NCBI RefSeq assembly: GCF_027270735.1
Contig: NZ_JAPWIJ010000003.1
Span: 62,001 to 126,000 of the forward strand
Origin: Rhodococcus ruber
GTDB taxonomy: Bacteria; Actinomycetota; Actinomycetes; Mycobacteriales; Mycobacteriaceae
Length of the DNA: 64,000 nt
Reading direction: 5' to 3'
A program made the translations under genes and the position numbers. The notes below the pieces were generated by a model. That model was not told where the DNA came from. It saw only the letters and a program-made list of their open reading frames with translations, and searched no databases. Shown in pieces: positions 10,922-18,968 of this stretch (positions are counted from its first letter, which is position 1; each line of letters begins with the position of its first letter).

Positions 10922-11371
10922 TCAGATCGGACTTTCGAGCCACGTCCAGTCGAGTCCGAACCAGCCGCCGACCAGTGCGAACGTTCCGAGCAGCCACAGA
11001 GTTGCGAGCACCACGACCGTGGTGAACAGCACGCCGAGACCCTTGACGAACATCGACTGCTTCGAGAACCAGGCCATGAACGCGTCGTATCTCTTACGGA
11101 CGAATCGCAGTGCACTCTTGGCCCACGCGAATTCCGACGCCAGGATGCCCAGTCCTGCGAACACGATCAGCCAACCCGGCCCGGGATAAGGAATGGCAAG
11201 CACACCCACGATGAGCACGATGGTTCCGACGACACCGACCGTGATTCGGTAGCCGAGATCGAGAGACTTGTTCTCGGCGATGCGCGCCCGAAAGCGCCGG
11301 TGTTTCACCTTCGCCTTGTCCACCGGATTCTGGTCGTCGACGGCGTCGGGCTTCGATTGTTCGGTGCTCAC
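10922..11371 (-). CDS. TIGR02611-type PGPGW membrane protein
   Basis: 149 aa. Residues 1-38 are charged and cytoplasmic. Two hydrophobic stretches follow (about 45-90) around the signature IPYPGPGWLIVFAGLGIL, and another at about 105-135. These are the hallmarks of the actinobacterial TIGR02611 family, whose function is unknown. It is separated from thrS by 96 nt on the same strand and preceded by the tRNA-Val(CAC) gene and its hairpin. Confidence 0.88.
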   Translation of the reverse strand: MSTEQSKPDAVDDQNPVDKAKVKHRRFRARIAENKSLDLGYRITVGVVGTIVLIVGVLAIPYPGPGWLIVFAGLGILASEFAWAKSALRFVRKRYDAFMAWFSKQSMFVKGLGVLFTTVVVLATLWLLGTFALVGGWFGLDWTWLESPI

Positions 11372-11399
11372 CGGCTCAGGCTACCGGCCTCGAACGCAA

Positions 11400-11431
11400 G
11401 AAGGCCCACACCGCGGACGGTGTGGGCCTTC
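11400..11431. terminator. Perfect 14-bp stem-loop downstream of tRNA-Val(CAC)
   Basis: Bases 11400-11413 pair perfectly with 11418-11431 around a 4-nt loop. The hairpin lies 8 nt beyond the 3' end of the minus-strand tRNA and before the TIGR02611 gene. No long U-run follows on either strand, so termination efficiency is uncertain. Position and stem strength make a terminator for the tRNA transcript the simplest reading. Confidence 0.75.
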
Positions 11432-11438
11432 TGTTCGG

Positions 11439-11510
11439 TGGTCCCGGCTGGGATCGAACCAGCGACCTTCCGCGTGTGAAGCGGACGCTCTCCCACTGAG
11501 CCACGGGACC
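11439..11510 (-). tRNA. tRNA-Val (anticodon CAC)
   Basis: 72 nt fold into a full cloverleaf: acceptor GGTCCCG/CGGGACC, anticodon stem TCCGC/GCGGA with loop TTCACAC giving anticodon CAC, and T-arm GCTGG TTCGATC CCAGC. CCA is not fully encoded. It is divergent from the plus-strand tRNA cluster about 240 nt away. Confidence 0.96.
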
Positions 11511-11520
11511 GAACGAGGCA

Positions 11521-11531
11521 AAACATTAACA
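11521..11531 (-). promoter_or_regulatory. Candidate -10 region of tRNA-Val(CAC)
   Basis: On the minus strand this reads GTTAATGTTTT and ends 10 nt before the tRNA 5' end at 11510. TAATGT within it would serve as the -10 hexamer. The same 11-mer occurs at 11692-11702 on the plus strand ahead of the tRNA-Gly cluster. No clear -35 could be assigned. Confidence 0.5.
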
Positions 11532-11669
11532 CGAGGTGCCGCGGCGAACCGAATCGCCTGCCCGATCGCCGAACACGTCGACGGACTGCCTTCACATGGC
11601 TGCTCTCGCCACTGCTTTCACACCTTTCACACGCGCTGATCCACCGAATTCCGTGGCTGACCACGAGAT

Positions 11670-11702
11670 TTGTGAGTTTCACTCCCGTTGGGTTAATGTT
11701 TT
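11670..11702 (+). promoter_or_regulatory. Promoter of the tRNA-Gly/Cys/Val cluster
   Basis: A -35-like TTGTGA (11670-11675) stands 17-18 nt before TTAATG/TAATGT (11693-11699), inside the 11-mer GTTAATGTTTT that is also found ahead of the divergent tRNA-Val. Transcription would begin near 11706, about 48 nt before tRNA-Gly. Apart from this, I see nothing in 11532-11669. Confidence 0.5.
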
Positions 11703-11753
11703 CCCCGCACCACGGAGACAACAACTGCCCAGCAGTGAGCGCCTCCGGGGTAT

Positions 11754-11825
11754 GCGGATGTGGCGCAGTGGTAGCGCATCACCTTGCCAAGGTGAGGGTC
11801 GCGGGTTCGAATCCCGTCATCCGCT
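11754..11825 (+). tRNA. tRNA-Gly (anticodon GCC)
   Basis: 72-nt cloverleaf with acceptor GCGGATG/CATCCGC, anticodon stem TCACC/GGTGA and loop TTGCCAA giving GCC. The T-arm carries GGTTCGAATCC. It is the first of three tRNA genes apparently on one transcript. Confidence 0.96.
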
Positions 11826-11842
11826 CGAGGGTCTCGACCCAT

Positions 11843-11913
11843 GGTGGAGTGGCCGAGTGGTGAGGCAACGGCCTGCAAAGCCGTGCACACGGGTTCGATT
11901 CCCGTCTCCACCT
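11843..11913 (+). tRNA. tRNA-Cys (anticodon GCA)
   Basis: 71-nt cloverleaf with acceptor GGTGGAG/CTCCACC and discriminator T, as expected for tRNA-Cys. The anticodon stem ACGGC/GCCGT encloses CTGCAAA, giving GCA. The gene lies 17 nt after tRNA-Gly. Confidence 0.96.
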
Positions 11914-11950
11914 CGCTAGTGCATCGATTGCAGAATCGATGCGAGGACAT

Positions 11951-12025
11951 GCGCGATTAGCTCAGCGGGAGAGCGCTTCCCTGACACGGAAGAGGTCACT
12001 GGTTCAATCCCAGTATCGCGCACCA
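11951..12025 (+). tRNA. tRNA-Val (anticodon GAC)
   Basis: Cloverleaf with acceptor GCGCGAT/ATCGCGC, anticodon stem CTTCC/GGAAG and loop CTGACAC giving GAC. CCA is encoded at 12023-12025, unlike tRNA-Val(CAC) nearby. Together the two Val genes read GUG and GUC/GUU codons. Confidence 0.96.
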
Positions 12026-12040
12026 GAGTCAGACAGATCA

Positions 12041-12066
12041 GACCCCCTTTCGAGGGGGTCTTTTTT
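12041..12066 (+). terminator. Rho-independent terminator of the tRNA cluster
   Basis: GACCCCC (12041-12047) pairs with GGGGGTC (12054-12060) around TTTCGA and is followed by six Ts (12061-12066). This is a canonical intrinsic terminator, 16 nt after the CCA end of tRNA-Val(GAC). Confidence 0.93.
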
Positions 12067-12151
12067 GTGCTTCACGAATCAATTGTGGTGATTCACGCCA
12101 TAGAAGTGCACAGTGGAGATGACGCACACACTTCGATGGAAGGACACTCAC

Positions 12152-12442
12152 GTGTCGGACGATGCTCAGAGCGAACCCACAGTCGACGACGCCACCATGG
12201 AGGAGGCGAAGAAATCCGTCGAAGGGCTCGACGATCGCTATCGGCCCGGTGCCCGGCCCACGGTGGCGCTACCGGGAACGAACGGCACCGTGGCCGGTAC
12301 CGCATTCGCCGACATGGTCGACGGCGACGGTGAGCTCGTCGACGCCGACGATCAGGAAGCATCCGACAACTCCGAAACCGACAGCACCTCCAGCGATCAC
12401 GCCGACACCGACGAAAAGGTAACGTCCTCGAACGATGCCTGA
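12152..12442 (+). CDS. Small acidic hypothetical protein
   Basis: 96 aa from GTG 12152, with AAGG about 8 nt upstream; an in-frame ATG at 12113 lacks such a site. The protein is hydrophilic and strongly acidic in its last 40 residues (Asp/Glu/Ser runs), with a short conserved-looking core DRYRPGARPTVALPGTNGTV. No membrane segment or signal is seen. It overlaps the following hydrolase gene by 8 nt, so the two are probably translated together. I do not recognise the family. Confidence 0.7.
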   Translation: MSDDAQSEPTVDDATMEEAKKSVEGLDDRYRPGARPTVALPGTNGTVAGTAFADMVDGDGELVDADDQEASDNSETDSTSSDHADTDEKVTSSNDA

Positions 12443-13130
12443 ACTCGATGGTCCCGACGCCCCCGCCGACATCGAACTCGGCGGGGGCGTCGCCTATCTG
12501 CACACACCGTCCATACCGTCACGAGGCGGACTCGCTCTCACCCATGGCGCGGGCGGCAACTGCGAGTCGCTTCTGCTGCAGCGTATTGCCGCGGTGTGGT
12601 CGAAAGCCGGGTTCACGGTGCTGAGGTTCGACCTACCGTTTCGAGTTCGCAAACCGAAGGGTCCGCCCCACCCGTCTCGGTCGGCCGAGGATCGGCTGGG
12701 CATTGCCGCGGCGATCGACCGGCTCCGCGTCGAGACATCGGGTTTCATCGCATTCGGTGGGCATTCCTACGGTGGCAGGCAAGGGTCGATGATCGCGGCC
12801 GAACGCCCGGACCTGGTCGACGGACTCGTTCTGACCTCCTATCCCCTGCACCCACCGGGCAAGCCGGAAAAGGCTCGTACACAACACCTTCCCGAACTGC
12901 GAACACCGACGGTGGTGGTGCACGGCACGAAGGACCCATTCGGCACCACGGCCGAACTGAGCGCTGCGCTCGCTCTCGTCCCGGCCCCCACATTGCTCGT
13001 CGACATCGAGGGCGCGGGCCACGACCTCGCTCCGATCAAGTACGACGCGGCGACGAGAACCCTTGCCGGCGCCGTCTCGTTGTTCTCCGATTCTTCGGTA
13101 GTCGTCCCGCCCTTCGACCCGTTACGCTGA
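12435..13130 (+). CDS. Alpha/beta hydrolase (KANL3/Tex30-like)
   Basis: 231 aa hydrolase fold. The oxyanion-type loop is LTHGAGGNCES, the nucleophile elbow GGHSYGGRQG (Ser), the acid is likely Asp in VHGTKDPFGTT, and the base is His in EGAGHDLAP, so the triad looks intact. No signal peptide is present, so it is cytoplasmic. The substrate is unknown. Its start lies inside the 3' end of the preceding small acidic gene. Confidence 0.85.
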   Translation: MPELDGPDAPADIELGGGVAYLHTPSIPSRGGLALTHGAGGNCESLLLQRIAAVWSKAGFTVLRFDLPFRVRKPKGPPHPSRSAEDRLGIAAAIDRLRVETSGFIAFGGHSYGGRQGSMIAAERPDLVDGLVLTSYPLHPPGKPEKARTQHLPELRTPTVVVHGTKDPFGTTAELSAALALVPAPTLLVDIEGAGHDLAPIKYDAATRTLAGAVSLFSDSSVVVPPFDPLR

Positions 13131-13146
13131 AGTGGTCTACTAAGGC

Positions 13147-13599
13147 ATGCCGACCTGGGGATGGTTCATCGTTGCTCTGGTCCTCGTCGATGCCGCGGTG
13201 CTTGCAGCATGGTTGTTGGCCCGAAAGAAGCCCGGCTCGAGCCCGGAGACATCGCGCAGCATCGGGCTGATCGGGCTCGACGGCAACGCCCGTGCAGACA
13301 TTCACCAGTTGTTGGCGGCGAACAAGAAGATCCAGGCCATCAAGATCTTTCGTGAACGAACAGGTGCCGGTCTCATCGAAGCCAAGAACGCAATCGAAAG
13401 CGTTCAACGCGGTGAACCCTTTCCGTCCTCGTCCACCATCGTCGACGCGGCTCAGTCCGGTCCGACACCCTGGGACGACCTCATCCCGCGGTTGCAGTCG
13501 CTGAAGTCGGAGGGCAAGGCCATCTCGGCCATCAAACTGCTGCGCGATCGAACCGGCTTGTCGTTGCGGGAGGCGAAGAACGCAGTGGATCTACTGTGA
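13147..13599 (+). CDS. Membrane-anchored protein with two L7/L12 C-terminal-like motifs
   Basis: 150 aa. Residues 4-25 are a transmembrane anchor (WGWFIVALVLVDAAVLAAWLL) ending in positive charges. Two copies of a helix-turn-helix-like unit follow: KIFRERTGAGLIEAKNAIE near residues 66-84 and KLLRDRTGLSLREAKNAVD near residues 130-148. The pattern (AIKxxRxxTGxxLxEAKxAV) is that of the ribosomal L7/L12 C-terminal domain, which binds translation GTPases. It overlaps the acetyltransferase gene as GTGA. Function is unknown; not a ribosomal protein by size or topology. Confidence 0.8.
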   Translation: MPTWGWFIVALVLVDAAVLAAWLLARKKPGSSPETSRSIGLIGLDGNARADIHQLLAANKKIQAIKIFRERTGAGLIEAKNAIESVQRGEPFPSSSTIVDAAQSGPTPWDDLIPRLQSLKSEGKAISAIKLLRDRTGLSLREAKNAVDLL

Positions 13600-14123
13600 G
13601 TGTGCGTGTGGCGACCGTTGCCGATATACCCGGCGTCGCCCAATTGGCCGCGCAGACCTTTCCACTCGCCTGCCCACCGGGAACTCGCACCGAGGACATC
13701 GAGCATTTCGTCTCGAACGTGTTGTCGGTCAGCAATTTCGAGGGTTACGTTGCCGACCCGAACCGAACCGTTCTGGTCGACGAAACACCCACCGGAGAGG
13801 TGGTCGGATACGCGATGCTCGTGGCGGGCGCTCCAGCGGACCCGGACATCCGAGCAGCCCTCTCGCACCATCCGACGCTGGAAATCAGCAAGCTGTACGT
13901 ACGGCCGGCCGAGCACGGCGGCGGAGTAGCGGCGCGGCTGATCTCGTTCGCTTTGACGCATGCGCGCGAATCCGGTTGCGCAGGAGCCTGGCTGGGCGTC
14001 AATCAACTCAACGTGCGTGCCCAGAAGTTCTATGCGAAGCACGGATTCGAGATCGTGGGCACCAAGACATTCGTTGTCGGCGTGCAGACACACGACGACT
14101 ACGTCATGCAGGTACGGCTGTGA
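13596..14123 (+). CDS. GNAT family N-acetyltransferase
   Basis: 175 aa GCN5-related acetyltransferase. The acetyl-CoA binding strand and loop is LEISKLYVRPAEHGGGVAARL (Q/RxxGxG/A-type loop), followed by the C-terminal LNVRAQKFYAKHGFEIVG. GTG at 13596 overlaps the upstream stop (GTGA), implying coupling to the L7/L12-like membrane protein. The acceptor substrate is not deducible. It converges on zapE with 7 nt between stops. Confidence 0.87.
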   Translation: MSVRVATVADIPGVAQLAAQTFPLACPPGTRTEDIEHFVSNVLSVSNFEGYVADPNRTVLVDETPTGEVVGYAMLVAGAPADPDIRAALSHHPTLEISKLYVRPAEHGGGVAARLISFALTHARESGCAGAWLGVNQLNVRAQKFYAKHGFEIVGTKTFVVGVQTHDDYVMQVRL

Positions 14124-14130
14124 CGCCTGT

Positions 14131-15144
14131 TCAGCCGACTGCGGCGAAACGAGACAACGCGAGCAGACGCGAGGTCGCGCGCAGATACTTCTTGCGGTAA
14201 CCGCCGGCCAACATCTCCTCGGTGAAGATCTCGTCGAGCTTGCCGCCCGAGGCCGTGACGGGGATGCCCGCGTCGTACAGGCGGTCGGCGAGTACCACCA
14301 GGCGCAGGGCGATGGCCTGATCCGATGCCGGGTGCACATTCTTCAGGAACACCGCAGGAATGCCGTCGAGCAACTTGCCGTAGCGCGAAGGGTGCAGCGT
14401 GCTCAGGTGTGCCAACAGCTCGTCGAAATCGTCCAAGGTTGCGCCGTCGACGGTCTCCGCGCGCTCGACGAGCTCGGATTCGGACGTCGGCTCGGGCGCT
14501 GGAGGAAGGTCGCGGTGCCGGTAGTCGGGGCCGTCGACGCGGATGGACTCGAAGATCGAACCGAGCTTCTTGATCTCCCGCATGAAGTCCTCGGCAGCGA
14601 AGCGGCCCTCACCGAGCTGGCCGGGCAAAGTGTTGGACGTCGCGACGATGGACACTCCGCGCTGAGACAGCTCGGACAGCAGCCGCGAGACCAGCATCGT
14701 GTCGCCGGGATCGTCGAGCTCGAACTCGTCGATGCACAGCACGCTATGTCCGGAGAGTTCTTCGAGCGCCTTGTTGAAGCCGAGTGCGCCGACCACATGG
14801 GTCAGCTCGACGAACGTGCCGAACGCCTTGGGCTCGGGAACGCTGTGGTAGATCGACGCCAGTAGGTGGGTCTTGCCCACGCCGAAACCGCCGTCGAGGT
14901 ACAGACCCGCACCGGTGGCCGGGGTCTTCTTGCCGAAAAGTCCGCGCTTGCCCTTGCCGCGGATCTTCTGCACCTTGTTCGCGAATTCCTCGGCCTTCGC
15001 GACCGCAGCAGCCTGGGTGGGCTCCTTGGGATCGGGAATGTACGAGGAGAAGCTGACGTCGTCGAACATCGCCGGCGGGACCATCTGCGCGATCAGCTGA
15101 TCGGAGGGGACCACGGGATTTCGGTCGACAAGGCGTGCGGGCAT
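14131..15144 (-). CDS. zapE: Cell division protein ZapE (AFG1-like ATPase)
   Basis: 337 aa AFG1/ZapE ATPase. Walker A is GGFGVGKTHLLA, Walker B is VLCIDEFELDD, and the sensor region is VSIVATSNTLPGQLGEGRF. E. coli ZapE associates with FtsZ during constriction; the actinobacterial role is less clear. The start at 15144 (MPARLVDRN) is preferred because the longer frame would run into the start region of the divergent RibD-like gene. In M. tuberculosis the homologue also precedes that gene. Confidence 0.92.
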   Translation of the reverse strand: MPARLVDRNPVVPSDQLIAQMVPPAMFDDVSFSSYIPDPKEPTQAAAVAKAEEFANKVQKIRGKGKRGLFGKKTPATGAGLYLDGGFGVGKTHLLASIYHSVPEPKAFGTFVELTHVVGALGFNKALEELSGHSVLCIDEFELDDPGDTMLVSRLLSELSQRGVSIVATSNTLPGQLGEGRFAAEDFMREIKKLGSIFESIRVDGPDYRHRDLPPAPEPTSESELVERAETVDGATLDDFDELLAHLSTLHPSRYGKLLDGIPAVFLKNVHPASDQAIALRLVVLADRLYDAGIPVTASGGKLDEIFTEEMLAGGYRKKYLRATSRLLALSRFAAVG

Positions 15145-15178
15145 TTGTCGAGCGTAACGACGTGGTCTGATCTCTCTC

Positions 15179-15967
15179 ATGCAGCTTCTCGATATTGGGA
15201 CCTACTTCACATCGGAGCAGGCAGCCGACTCAGCGTCGTCCGTCGGGTCGGAGCTCGACGACGATGCCGTCCGCGACCTGTACGCCTACCCAGCAGACCT
15301 GGGCCGACCGTGGATTCGCACGAACTTCGTCGCCAGCATCGACGGATCTGTGACCGCGAACGGTAAGTCGGCGGGCCTGGGGACCCCCGCAGACGCGCGA
15401 CTGTTCGGCATTCTGCGAGAGCTGTGCGACGCCGTTCTCGTCGGGGCCGGAACTGCTCGCGCCGAGAACTACGGCGGCGTCTCGCTGACCGCCGAGGTGA
15501 AAGCACGTCGAGTAGCGAACGGATTGTCACCGATTCCCACGATCGTGGTGGTCACCGCCTCCGGCTCGATCCGTGCAGATTCTCGGCTGGTCACCGACAC
15601 CGAAGTGCAGCCGGTGGTGCTGACCTCGGCGGCGGCGGACAGCTCGAAGGTGGCGGCGCTGCGTTCCGCGGGCGCAACGGTGATCGAGGTATCCGGTGAA
15701 TCGGTATCGACCGAAGACATCGTCGAGACGCTGGGCGACCTCGGATTTCACCGCGTCCTGTGCGAGGGCGGACCAGGACTGTTCGGGCAACTCGCATCGG
15801 ACGGGGCGGCGGACGATCTGTGTCTGACGATCTCGCCGATGCTCGTCGCCGGAGATGCGGGTCGCATCTCCCACTCCGCCGGTGGCTCCGAGACACCGAT
15901 GCAACGAGCGCACGTTCTCGCTGACGCGGACGGCACGCTGCTCACCCGCTGGGTGCGTCGGCCATGA
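15179..15967 (+). CDS. RibD-C/dihydrofolate reductase-like pyrimidine reductase family protein
   Basis: 262 aa. It matches the RibD C-terminal reductase fold: FVASIDGSVTANGKS near the N-terminus, DAVLVGAGTARAENYG, and CEGGPGLFGQLASDG toward the C-terminus (NADPH and substrate loops). It lacks the deaminase domain of full-length RibD. The M. tuberculosis equivalent (Rv2671) is described as a RibD-like protein with weak dihydrofolate reductase activity, so either role is possible. Divergent from zapE. Confidence 0.88.
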   Translation: MQLLDIGTYFTSEQAADSASSVGSELDDDAVRDLYAYPADLGRPWIRTNFVASIDGSVTANGKSAGLGTPADARLFGILRELCDAVLVGAGTARAENYGGVSLTAEVKARRVANGLSPIPTIVVVTASGSIRADSRLVTDTEVQPVVLTSAAADSSKVAALRSAGATVIEVSGESVSTEDIVETLGDLGFHRVLCEGGPGLFGQLASDGAADDLCLTISPMLVAGDAGRISHSAGGSETPMQRAHVLADADGTLLTRWVRRP

Positions 15968-16013
15968 GCAGCGAGCGGTGCGGCATCGATCGAAAAGTCG
16001 ATAGCCTCGCACG

Positions 16014-17588
16014 GTGACGCAGAAACGTACGTTGCTCGCCGCCGTCCTCGTTCTGGCCACGATGTGCGCGGCCTGCGGTGCCGGGCCGTCGATCCGGCCC
16101 GATGTCGCGGTGGAGCAACGATCCCCCGGTCAGCCCGGCGAGCCGTCCGCAGAGGCACCGCCGGAACCGGCTGCTCTCGCCGTGCCGACGACCGACCTCG
16201 ACTGGGCCGACTGCACCGCCGCCACTCTGGGGACGTTCGGGCTCACCTCCACCACGCCCGGACTGACACTCGAGTGCGCGGAGTACGAGGCGGACGTCGA
16301 TGCCAGCGGGCAGATGTTCGGCACGTTCGCCGTCGGCGCTCTGCGCGCCCGGCTCGCTGCAACGCCGGCCGACGCGGGTCCGCTGGTGTTCACCTCCGGC
16401 TCCGATCGATCCTCGATCGCCACCCTGGCGACGATGGCAGCCGGTCCGCTGTCGACATTGCTGGAAGCTCACCCCATCGTCGCCGTTGATCGACGCGGGA
16501 TCGGCCGCTCCACTGCTGTGGACTGCATCGACGACACCGTCGAGTCCCCTACCAAGGCTGCAGTCGATGCCCTGGGACAGTTCACCAGATCCGACGCCGA
16601 TACCGCCGACCGCGCAGTCGACGCGGGCCGAGACGCCACCATCGAATGCACCGACACACTGCAGCCACAGGAACTCGCCTTCGGAACCACCTACGCGGCG
16701 GACGATCTCGACCGTCTGCGGCAGCTCTGGGGGGTGAACCAGATCGGAGTGATCGGATCGGGGAACGGTGCGCTCACCGCGTTGGCCTATGCGGCGAAGT
16801 TCCCGGACAACGTCTCGCGTCTGATTCTCGATTCGCCGCCCGGGGTCAATACCGATCAGATCACGCTGGCCGAGCAACGGACGCAGGGCAAAGAAGCCGC
16901 CTTCGCGGCATTCGCACAACGATGCGTTGCGCTGAACTGTTCACTCGGGGCCGATCCGACGGCCGCTGTGGAGCAGCTGCTCCGACGCGCCGCCGGTGGC
17001 GAGTTCGCACCGCTGTCCACTCACGAAATTCTCGACGGCATCACCTTCGCGCTCGCATCGACAGCAGGGGACGCGTCGGCCCGGGCCACCACCCTGTCCA
17101 CGACCCTGTCCGCAGCGGTTGGATCCGACACCGCAGCTCTGCTCGCCCTCGCCGAGCGAGGTCGAAATGCCTACGGAACCGACGGGCAGTTCGTTTCCCG
17201 CTGCACGGACGGCCAGCAGTGGCCGTCTCCGCAGGGCGTGCGTGACCTGTCGTCACAATGGACCGACCGCTACCCGGTCTACGGCACCGACGCCGCACTG
17301 ACAGCGTTGCTGTGCTCCTCCTGGCCAACGGCGCCGTCGACCCCACTGCCCACCTCGTTGGACGTTCCGGTTCTGGTCCTGTCCAACGCGGGCGACCCGA
17401 TCGTCGGCAACGGAGGCCTGGCCTCGGTCACCGGATTGGTCGGGGCAACCGGCGCGGCAGTGGCTTCGGCGGCCTGGCAGGGTAGCGGACACCCGAGCCT
17501 CGGTGGATCGCAGTGTCTACAGACCACAGCGGTGAAATACGCGCTCGATACAGCACTGCCGACCGACGGCACCGTCTGTCCTGCCTGA
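16014..17588 (+). CDS. Secreted alpha/beta hydrolase-fold lipoprotein lacking the nucleophile serine
   Basis: 524 aa. A signal peptide (residues 4-20) ends at cysteines in MCAACGAG, consistent with a lipoprotein although the lipobox is imperfect. The body is like tripeptidyl aminopeptidase/SCO7095 hydrolases with a C-terminal TAP-like domain. At the nucleophile elbow the sequence is VIGSGNGAL; aligned with GGSYGT, the serine position is Gly. The acid (GDPIVGNG) and His (GSGHPSLGG) appear present. TAGCCT at 16002-16007 is 6 nt before GTG, pointing to a leaderless mRNA. Corresponds to Rv2672 by position. Confidence 0.82.
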   Translation: MTQKRTLLAAVLVLATMCAACGAGPSIRPDVAVEQRSPGQPGEPSAEAPPEPAALAVPTTDLDWADCTAATLGTFGLTSTTPGLTLECAEYEADVDASGQMFGTFAVGALRARLAATPADAGPLVFTSGSDRSSIATLATMAAGPLSTLLEAHPIVAVDRRGIGRSTAVDCIDDTVESPTKAAVDALGQFTRSDADTADRAVDAGRDATIECTDTLQPQELAFGTTYAADDLDRLRQLWGVNQIGVIGSGNGALTALAYAAKFPDNVSRLILDSPPGVNTDQITLAEQRTQGKEAAFAAFAQRCVALNCSLGADPTAAVEQLLRRAAGGEFAPLSTHEILDGITFALASTAGDASARATTLSTTLSAAVGSDTAALLALAERGRNAYGTDGQFVSRCTDGQQWPSPQGVRDLSSQWTDRYPVYGTDAALTALLCSSWPTAPSTPLPTSLDVPVLVLSNAGDPIVGNGGLASVTGLVGATGAAVASAAWQGSGHPSLGGSQCLQTTAVKYALDTALPTDGTVCPA

Positions 17589-17702
17589 TTTCTCGACCGG
17601 ACTCCGACGGCCGATACCTGCCGGTAGATTCCTCAGGTCGGCCTGCCGAACTTGCGGGGTGTCCTTTCTCTGGTGCGGCACCGGCTCGGGTACCGTTCGC
17701 GG

Positions 17703-18941
17703 GTGTCACTTAGTTTTCTGGAGCCGCGTTCAGGGCGGACGACCGCCGAGGTAATCAAGTACGCCCTGTGGCCCATCGCCATCATGACCGTGATCCAGCG
17801 GGTGGTCATCAAGGCGGTCAACGGTGATATCACCAACGACTTCAATCCCGTGTACAGCGCAGCTCTTGCGTTCCTGAATCGACAGCCGGTGTACACGGCG
17901 AATTTCGACTCCGTCGACCCGCACTACCTGTATCAACCGAGTGCGACGATGTTGCTCTCCCCCATAGCCATCATCGACCCCGAGCGATCTCGCTGGTTAT
18001 TTATCATCGCCAGCGCCATCGCAATTCTCGTGGCGCTGTACATCCTGTTGCGCATCTTCGGATTCCGGCTCGATTCGGTTGCCGCTCCCGCGCTGCTCCT
18101 CGCCGCATTCGTCAGCGAGACGGTGACGAACACGTTGGTGTTCACCAACTTCAACGGCTTCGTCCTCCTCGGCGAAGTAGCGTTTCTCGGGTTTCTACTC
18201 CAGCGCAAAGACCTGTCGGCCGGCGTTGCGATGGGTCTGACTCTGGCGATCAAACCGATGCTCGCGCCGCTGCTGCTGCTTCCTCTGATGACGCGTCAGT
18301 GGAAGGTCTTCATCACGTCGATCGCGATCCCCGTGGTGATGATGGCCATCGCCTGGCCCCTGTCGATCGACCCGATGAACTTCATCGACCGGACGCTGCC
18401 GTACCTGCTCCAGACTCGCGACTACTTCAACAGTGCTGTCGTCGGCAACGGTCGCTACTACGGTGTTCCCGAACTGCTCACCTACGGCATCCGCGCGATT
18501 CTCGGAATCATGGTTCTGGTGTCGCTGTGGCTGCTGTACCGGTACTGCCGCGAAGATCGTTTGTTCTTCTTCGCGACCACCTCGGGGTTGATCCTCACCG
18601 CGCACTGGTTGCTGGGCTCGCTGGGCCAGATGTACTACTCGATGATGCTGTTCCCGCTGCTCATGACTGTCGTGTTGAAGAACTCGCTTCTCCGCAACTG
18701 GCCCGCCTGGCTCGCGATCTACGGGTTCATGAACTACGACCGATGGCTGTCCGGGCGCTGGATCGAAACCGGCCGTGCCCTGGATTACCTCCGGACCACG
18801 TTCGGGTGGGCACTGCTGATCGTCGTCATCTTCGGTGTTCTCGTCGGACGCTATTTCGCCGCTCGAAGCGAGGGACGACTGGACGACGGAATCGAACCGA
18901 GCTACCTGCTGCCGAGCGCGCCACCAGCGAAAACGGCATAG
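17703..18941 (+). CDS. aftC: Arabinofuranosyltransferase AftC (GT87)
   Basis: 412 aa polytopic GT-C enzyme with about ten membrane helices. It uses decaprenyl-phospho-arabinose to add alpha-1,3 branches to arabinan of arabinogalactan and LAM. The early periplasmic loop NGDITNDFNPVYSAALAF carries the Asp expected for catalysis, and RDYFNSAVVGNGRYYGVPEL is conserved. GTG at 17703 follows TACCGT (17691-17696) by 6 nt, so the upstream in-frame ATG at 17652 is less likely. Flanked by the secreted hydrolase-like gene and msrB, as in M. tuberculosis. Confidence 0.9.
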   Translation: MSLSFLEPRSGRTTAEVIKYALWPIAIMTVIQRVVIKAVNGDITNDFNPVYSAALAFLNRQPVYTANFDSVDPHYLYQPSATMLLSPIAIIDPERSRWLFIIASAIAILVALYILLRIFGFRLDSVAAPALLLAAFVSETVTNTLVFTNFNGFVLLGEVAFLGFLLQRKDLSAGVAMGLTLAIKPMLAPLLLLPLMTRQWKVFITSIAIPVVMMAIAWPLSIDPMNFIDRTLPYLLQTRDYFNSAVVGNGRYYGVPELLTYGIRAILGIMVLVSLWLLYRYCREDRLFFFATTSGLILTAHWLLGSLGQMYYSMMLFPLLMTVVLKNSLLRNWPAWLAIYGFMNYDRWLSGRWIETGRALDYLRTTFGWALLIVVIFGVLVGRYFAARSEGRLDDGIEPSYLLPSAPPAKTA

Positions 18942-18968
18942 CCCGACAAATCGTATTAGCGTGGAAGC

